64,000 nt of DNA, from contig NZ_VAUA01000006.1 in NCBI RefSeq assembly GCF_005771405.1, forward strand, positions 255,678 to 319,677, given 5' to 3'. Shown one piece after another: positions 60,663 through 64,000 of this stretch (position 1 is the first letter of the stretch; every line of letters begins with the position of its first letter). The notes under the pieces were generated by a model, which had not been told where the DNA came from, did not search any database, and was given only the letters and a program-made list of their open reading frames with translations. Origin of the DNA: Parasedimentitalea maritima. Its GTDB lineage: Bacteria > Pseudomonadota > Alphaproteobacteria > Rhodobacterales > Rhodobacteraceae. The position numbers and the translations under genes are program-made.

Positions 60663-62948
60663 ATGAGCCGCTTTGCTGCCCCCATCGCCGCACAAATCTG
60701 GGATATGAAATACCGTTTCAAAGAAGCAGACGGTACGCCCATTGATACCACAGTTGAAGACAGCTGGCGGCGGATTGCCCGCGATCTGGCTAAGGTAGAA
60801 AAAGACCCAGCGGCTTGGGAAGACACGTTTTATGCAGCGCTGGATGATTTCAAATATCTACCAGCTGGGCGGATCACCGCAGGTGCAGGTACTGCGCGTC
60901 AGGTGACCCTGTTCAACTGCTTTGTGATGGGCACTGTACCGGACAGCATGTCGGGCATCTTTGAGATGCTGAAAGAAGCGGCGCTGACCATGCAGCAGGG
61001 CGGCGGGATCGGTTACGATTTTTCAACCATTCGGCCCCGTGGCGCGGACGTCAAAGGTGTCGCGGCAGATGCCTCGGGTCCGCTGTCGTTTATGGATGTG
61101 TGGGATGCGATGTGCCGCACCATCATGTCGGCGGGCTCACGCCGGGGCGCGATGATGGCGACCATGCGCTGCGATCACCCAGATATCGAAGATTTCATCA
61201 CTGCCAAGTCAGACTCGGCCCGCCTGCGTATGTTCAACATGTCGGTGCTGATCACTGATGACTTTATGGATGCGGTCAAGGCAGATGGCTCGTTTGAGCT
61301 GCAGTTTGGCGGTAAAGTCTATCAAACCGTTCAGGCGCGTGATCTGTGGAACAAGATCATGCAGGCAACCTATGACTATGCCGAGCCGGGTGTGATCTTT
61401 ATTGATCGTATCAACAAGGCCAACAACCTGTCTTATGTTGAAAAGATTGCCGCCACCAATCCTTGTGGTGAGCAGCCACTGCCACCTTATGGTGCTTGCC
61501 TGCTGGGCTCGATCAATATGGCCCGCCTTGTGGCTAATCCGTTTGAGACAAATGCTGCGATGGACGAAGTCGCCATGCAAGAGCTGGTCACCACCGCCGT
61601 GCGGATGATGGACAACGTGGTGGATGCGTCAAAATTTCCACTACCCGAACAGCAGGCCGAGGCCCTGGCCAAGCGCCGGATTGGGCTGGGTGTGACTGGT
61701 CTGGCTGATGCATTGCTGATGCTGGGCCTACGCTATGGATCAGACGAAGCGGCGCGTCAGACGGAAACTTGGTTCAAAGCAATCGCCCGCGCCGCCTATC
61801 TGGCGTCAGTGGACTTGGCCAAAGAAAAAGGTCCGTTCCCACTGTTTGATGCCGAGGCCTATCTGGCGTCGGGCAATATGATGAACATGGACGACGATGT
61901 ACGTGACGCCATTCGCGAACACGGCATCCGCAACGCACTGCTGACCTCGATTGCCCCCACCGGCACAATTTCACTGTACGCAGGCAACGTATCCTCGGGC
62001 ATCGAGCCTGTGTTTGCCTATGCCTATACCCGCAAGGTTCTGCAAAAAGACGGCAGCCGCACGGAAGAGGAAGTGGTGGATTACGCGGTGCAGATGTACC
62101 GTGAGAAATACGGCGCAGACGCCAAACTGCCAGGCTATTTTGTTAACGCCCAGACATTGGCCCCAGCCGATCACGTCAAGATGCAGGCCGCGGCTCAGAA
62201 ATGGATCGACAGTTCGATTTCTAAAACCATCAACTGCCCCGAAGACATCAGCTTTGATGAATTCAAAGAGGTCTACATGCAGGCCTGGGATCAGGGCTGT
62301 AAGGGCTGCACCACCTATCGTCCAAATGATGTGACGGGGTCGGTTCTGACCGTTTCGGAAAGCTCCGAAAAAGCCCCAGGTGAAACTGCCGATGCGCCAC
62401 ATGAAAGTGACAGTGCCGAGGTCGTTTACATGTCCGAGCCGCTGGATCGCCCGCAAAGCCTGGAGGGCCATACTTACAAGCTGAAATGGCCGGATTCTGA
62501 GCACGCGATTTACTTGACCATCAACGATATCTTGTTGAATGGCCACCGTCGCCCGTTTGAGGTCTTCATCAACTCCAAAAACATGGAGCACTATGCCTGG
62601 ACACTGGCGCTAACCCGAATGATTTCGGCTGTGTTCCGTCGCGGTGGCGATGTGTCCTTTGTGGTCGAAGAGCTGAAAGCGGTGTTTGATCCGCGCGGTG
62701 GCGCCTGGGTGCAGGGAAAATACATTCCGTCGATCCTGGCGGCCATTGGTGGCGTGATTGAGACCCATATGATCAACACTGGCTTCATCGAAGGGGAAGG
62801 CATGGGGCTAAAAACCGATCCCACCGCCGAGGTGGTCAACCTGGGCGCGCCGCGTGGCAAAGCCTGCCCCAGCTGTGGCCAGTTTGATATGCAAATGGTC
62901 GAAGGCTGCATGACCTGTCGAAGCTGCGGCCATTCCAAGTGCGGCTAG
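60663..62948 (+). CDS. nrdJ: Ribonucleotide reductase, adenosylcobalamin-dependent (class II)
   Basis: 761 residues. Catalytic-barrel motifs include RQVTLFNCFVMGTVPDSMSG (first redox Cys), GGGIGYDFSTIRPRGADVKG, AATNPCGEQPLPPYGACLLG (active-site Cys) and SIAPTGTISLYAGNVSSGIE. The C-terminus has a zinc-ribbon-like cysteine set (C-P-S-C-G and C-M-T-C-R-S-C-G-H-S-K-C-G). No N-terminal ATP-cone is visible. It makes deoxyribonucleotides using coenzyme B12, independent of oxygen. Candidate NrdR sites lie upstream. Confidence 0.95.
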   Translation: MSRFAAPIAAQIWDMKYRFKEADGTPIDTTVEDSWRRIARDLAKVEKDPAAWEDTFYAALDDFKYLPAGRITAGAGTARQVTLFNCFVMGTVPDSMSGIFEMLKEAALTMQQGGGIGYDFSTIRPRGADVKGVAADASGPLSFMDVWDAMCRTIMSAGSRRGAMMATMRCDHPDIEDFITAKSDSARLRMFNMSVLITDDFMDAVKADGSFELQFGGKVYQTVQARDLWNKIMQATYDYAEPGVIFIDRINKANNLSYVEKIAATNPCGEQPLPPYGACLLGSINMARLVANPFETNAAMDEVAMQELVTTAVRMMDNVVDASKFPLPEQQAEALAKRRIGLGVTGLADALLMLGLRYGSDEAARQTETWFKAIARAAYLASVDLAKEKGPFPLFDAEAYLASGNMMNMDDDVRDAIREHGIRNALLTSIAPTGTISLYAGNVSSGIEPVFAYAYTRKVLQKDGSRTEEEVVDYAVQMYREKYGADAKLPGYFVNAQTLAPADHVKMQAAAQKWIDSSISKTINCPEDISFDEFKEVYMQAWDQGCKGCTTYRPNDVTGSVLTVSESSEKAPGETADAPHESDSAEVVYMSEPLDRPQSLEGHTYKLKWPDSEHAIYLTINDILLNGHRRPFEVFINSKNMEHYAWTLALTRMISAVFRRGGDVSFVVEELKAVFDPRGGAWVQGKYIPSILAAIGGVIETHMINTGFIEGEGMGLKTDPTAEVVNLGAPRGKACPSCGQFDMQMVEGCMTCRSCGHSKCG

Positions 62949-63284
62949 TTCTCCGCTAACCAGTTGTTTGTTAAACCATGCATATATTGTCCAAATGGGT
63001 GAGTTAAGCCGGTTTTTACAGGCATAAAACGCCCAAAATTTCGCGAACCCTTGTTTTACTGGGGTTTGCGAACATCGAGAAACAGGGTTTTGCGAGAGCG
63101 CATAACCCTTAGTGCCAATCCTGCTGACCTTGACTGAATTTTGGTTTCGATCAATCTTTCTGAATGGCTTCGAATAAACTCATACCAGCCACGGTCGCCG
63201 TTTCTACTCGCTGAACGGCGGTTCGGCTGGTTGGTCATCCGAGATCTGGATGCATTGAATTCGAACCCACTTCGGGAAACCAGA
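62949..63284. other. Intergenic region after nrdJ
   Basis: 336 bp. A weak hairpin GCGAACCC...GGGTTTGC (about 63043-63068, one G-U pair) may help end the nrdJ message. No gene, strong terminator or RNA is recognised. Confidence 0.4.
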
Positions 63285-63551
63285 ATGACATTAGTAAGCA
63301 ATACAACTGTCGAAGTAGACAATGATCAGTTTCTCAGGCTCTGTGACCGCTTGTCTGCTTTCTTGCTCCAAACAAGAAAACGAAATCTGGCGCATGCTCT
63401 TGTCGGGGATGACGAGTTTTCTAACGATATGGTTGGGGAAGACTTTAAGAACTTTGAGAAGGATCTTACCAGTGGACTGCAACTGACGCCGTATGATCAG
63501 TTGCGCATTCAGTCACGTGTTCGGAAGATTTTGAGATCGTCAAATACTTGA
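63285..63551 (+). CDS. Hypothetical small soluble protein
   Basis: 88 residues from ATG 63285, with CGGGAAA 7 bases upstream. The sequence (MTLVSNTTVEVDNDQFLRLC at the start, LTPYDQLRIQSRVRKILRSS at the end) has balanced charged and hydrophobic residues as in a real helical protein. An in-frame TTG at 63141 would give 136 residues but lacks support. No family recognised. Confidence 0.4.
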   Translation: MTLVSNTTVEVDNDQFLRLCDRLSAFLLQTRKRNLAHALVGDDEFSNDMVGEDFKNFEKDLTSGLQLTPYDQLRIQSRVRKILRSSNT

Positions 63552-64000
63552 TTCGTTCGTCATAAATGGTGGGCCGACAACTTTCGTAGATGAACTTTGA
63601 CCAATTTTAGTAACTTACCGGCCAGAACTCTTTCATGGCGAATGGTCCAGAACACCGTGTTCGTCGTATTTGCCCTATCATACACTTTACAGCTGGTAGA
63701 AATGGGCCATTGTCGGCCCAAAGCCGATGGTTCGTTTCTACCGTCTTGTGGTCGACGCGGCACTTCAGTGCAAAGGTCCGCAGCGGCCATTAGACGCATT
63801 CTGCATCAACTGCAGGAGTGCGCAGATAGTGCACTTTGCAAAGTCGGGGCCACCCGGCAAGCCGGAAGAGCTTAGATGGCCTATTTTGTTGAAAAACTCT
63901 TCTTGATTTGAGGGTCCTTCACTGATTCAATTTGCTTGTGAATGCAGGGGGATTGACGGTGTTGGGACCTAAGCAAGAAGCGCAAGGCGCACTCTTCTAC
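63552..64000. other. Region without a supported gene at the right edge
   Basis: 449 bp. It contains 11-base inverted arms TGGGCCGACAA (63570-63580) and TTGTCGGCCCA (63710-63720) about 130 bp apart. Open frames here lack ribosome binding sites and family resemblance. It may be an eroded repeat or mobile-element remnant. Confidence 0.35.

Noticed and set aside
63597..63875. 92-codon plus-strand frame near the right edge
   Set aside because: Spans the inverted-arm region and contains low-complexity, Arg/Cys-rich translation typical of non-coding sequence.
1..64000. CRISPR arrays, rRNA, tRNA, intact insertion sequences or prophage genes
   Set aside because: No regularly spaced repeats, rRNA core sequence, foldable tRNA, transposase or phage structural gene was recognised on either strand.

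Overview
The window looks like a chromosomal segment of a marine alphaproteobacterium of the Rhodobacteraceae (Roseobacter group). This is judged from gene content: short HisG with HisZ, a coenzyme-B12-type NrdJ, monomeric NADP isocitrate dehydrogenase, a psd-pssA-pmtA phosphatidylcholine route, DUF1489 and DUF938 proteins, xdhABC beside a BMP-type ABC transporter, and a flavoprotein-GcvT fusion of the dimethylglycine/sarcosine dehydrogenase family. No rRNA, tRNA, CRISPR array, intact insertion sequence or prophage was recognised.

Layout. 1-15 kb is sensory and uptake: the N-terminal part of a receiver-like protein runs off the left edge, followed by two chemoreceptors (one with a haem-type CxxCH motif), a two-gene TAXI-TRAP transporter, monomeric icd, a third chemoreceptor, and a small NrtS-like membrane protein paired with a PAS-class III cyclase. 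All three chemoreceptors end in a W-x-x-F/Y pentapeptide. 14.5-19 kb has a LuxR-type regulator divergent from a nitroreductase, then an NMT1-type ABC importer. 19-25 kb has an SH3 protein, a D-2-hydroxyacid dehydrogenase, thpR, ggt and an FAD-linked oxidase. 25-29.5 kb has two small paralogous genes of unknown function, the flavoprotein-GcvT gene with four hairpins behind it, and a frameshifted SMI1/KNR4 gene. 29.8-32 kb is the PS-PE-PC phospholipid operon. 32-38 kb mixes small enzymes, a HlyD-type adaptor with its small partner, a MATE pump and a CDP-alcohol phosphatidyltransferase. 38-41 kb is a lower-GC, gene-poor stretch holding a CBS protein and an orphan CobT-like VWA protein.

41-50.5 kb is one tightly overlapped minus-strand operon, xdhABC followed by ATPase, permease, an unknown 98-residue membrane protein, permease and BMP lipoprotein-family binding protein. 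It probably imports and oxidises purines. 50.8-63 kb holds housekeeping genes: dnaE, a methyltransferase, an unknown lysine-rich helical protein with 40-residue repeats, slyX, hisS-hisZ-hisG, DUF1489 and nrdJ with candidate NrdR boxes.

The most unusual items are: a 47-bp dispersed palindromic element in three intergenic copies; the array of four hairpins at 28.65-28.79 kb; the small paralog pair ending in C-x-R-R-G-T-x-x-N-C; the free-standing CobT-like VWA protein; the coupled 98-residue protein inside the purine transporter operon; and the 40-residue-repeat protein. I see nothing that is clearly a new multi-gene defence or biosynthetic system.
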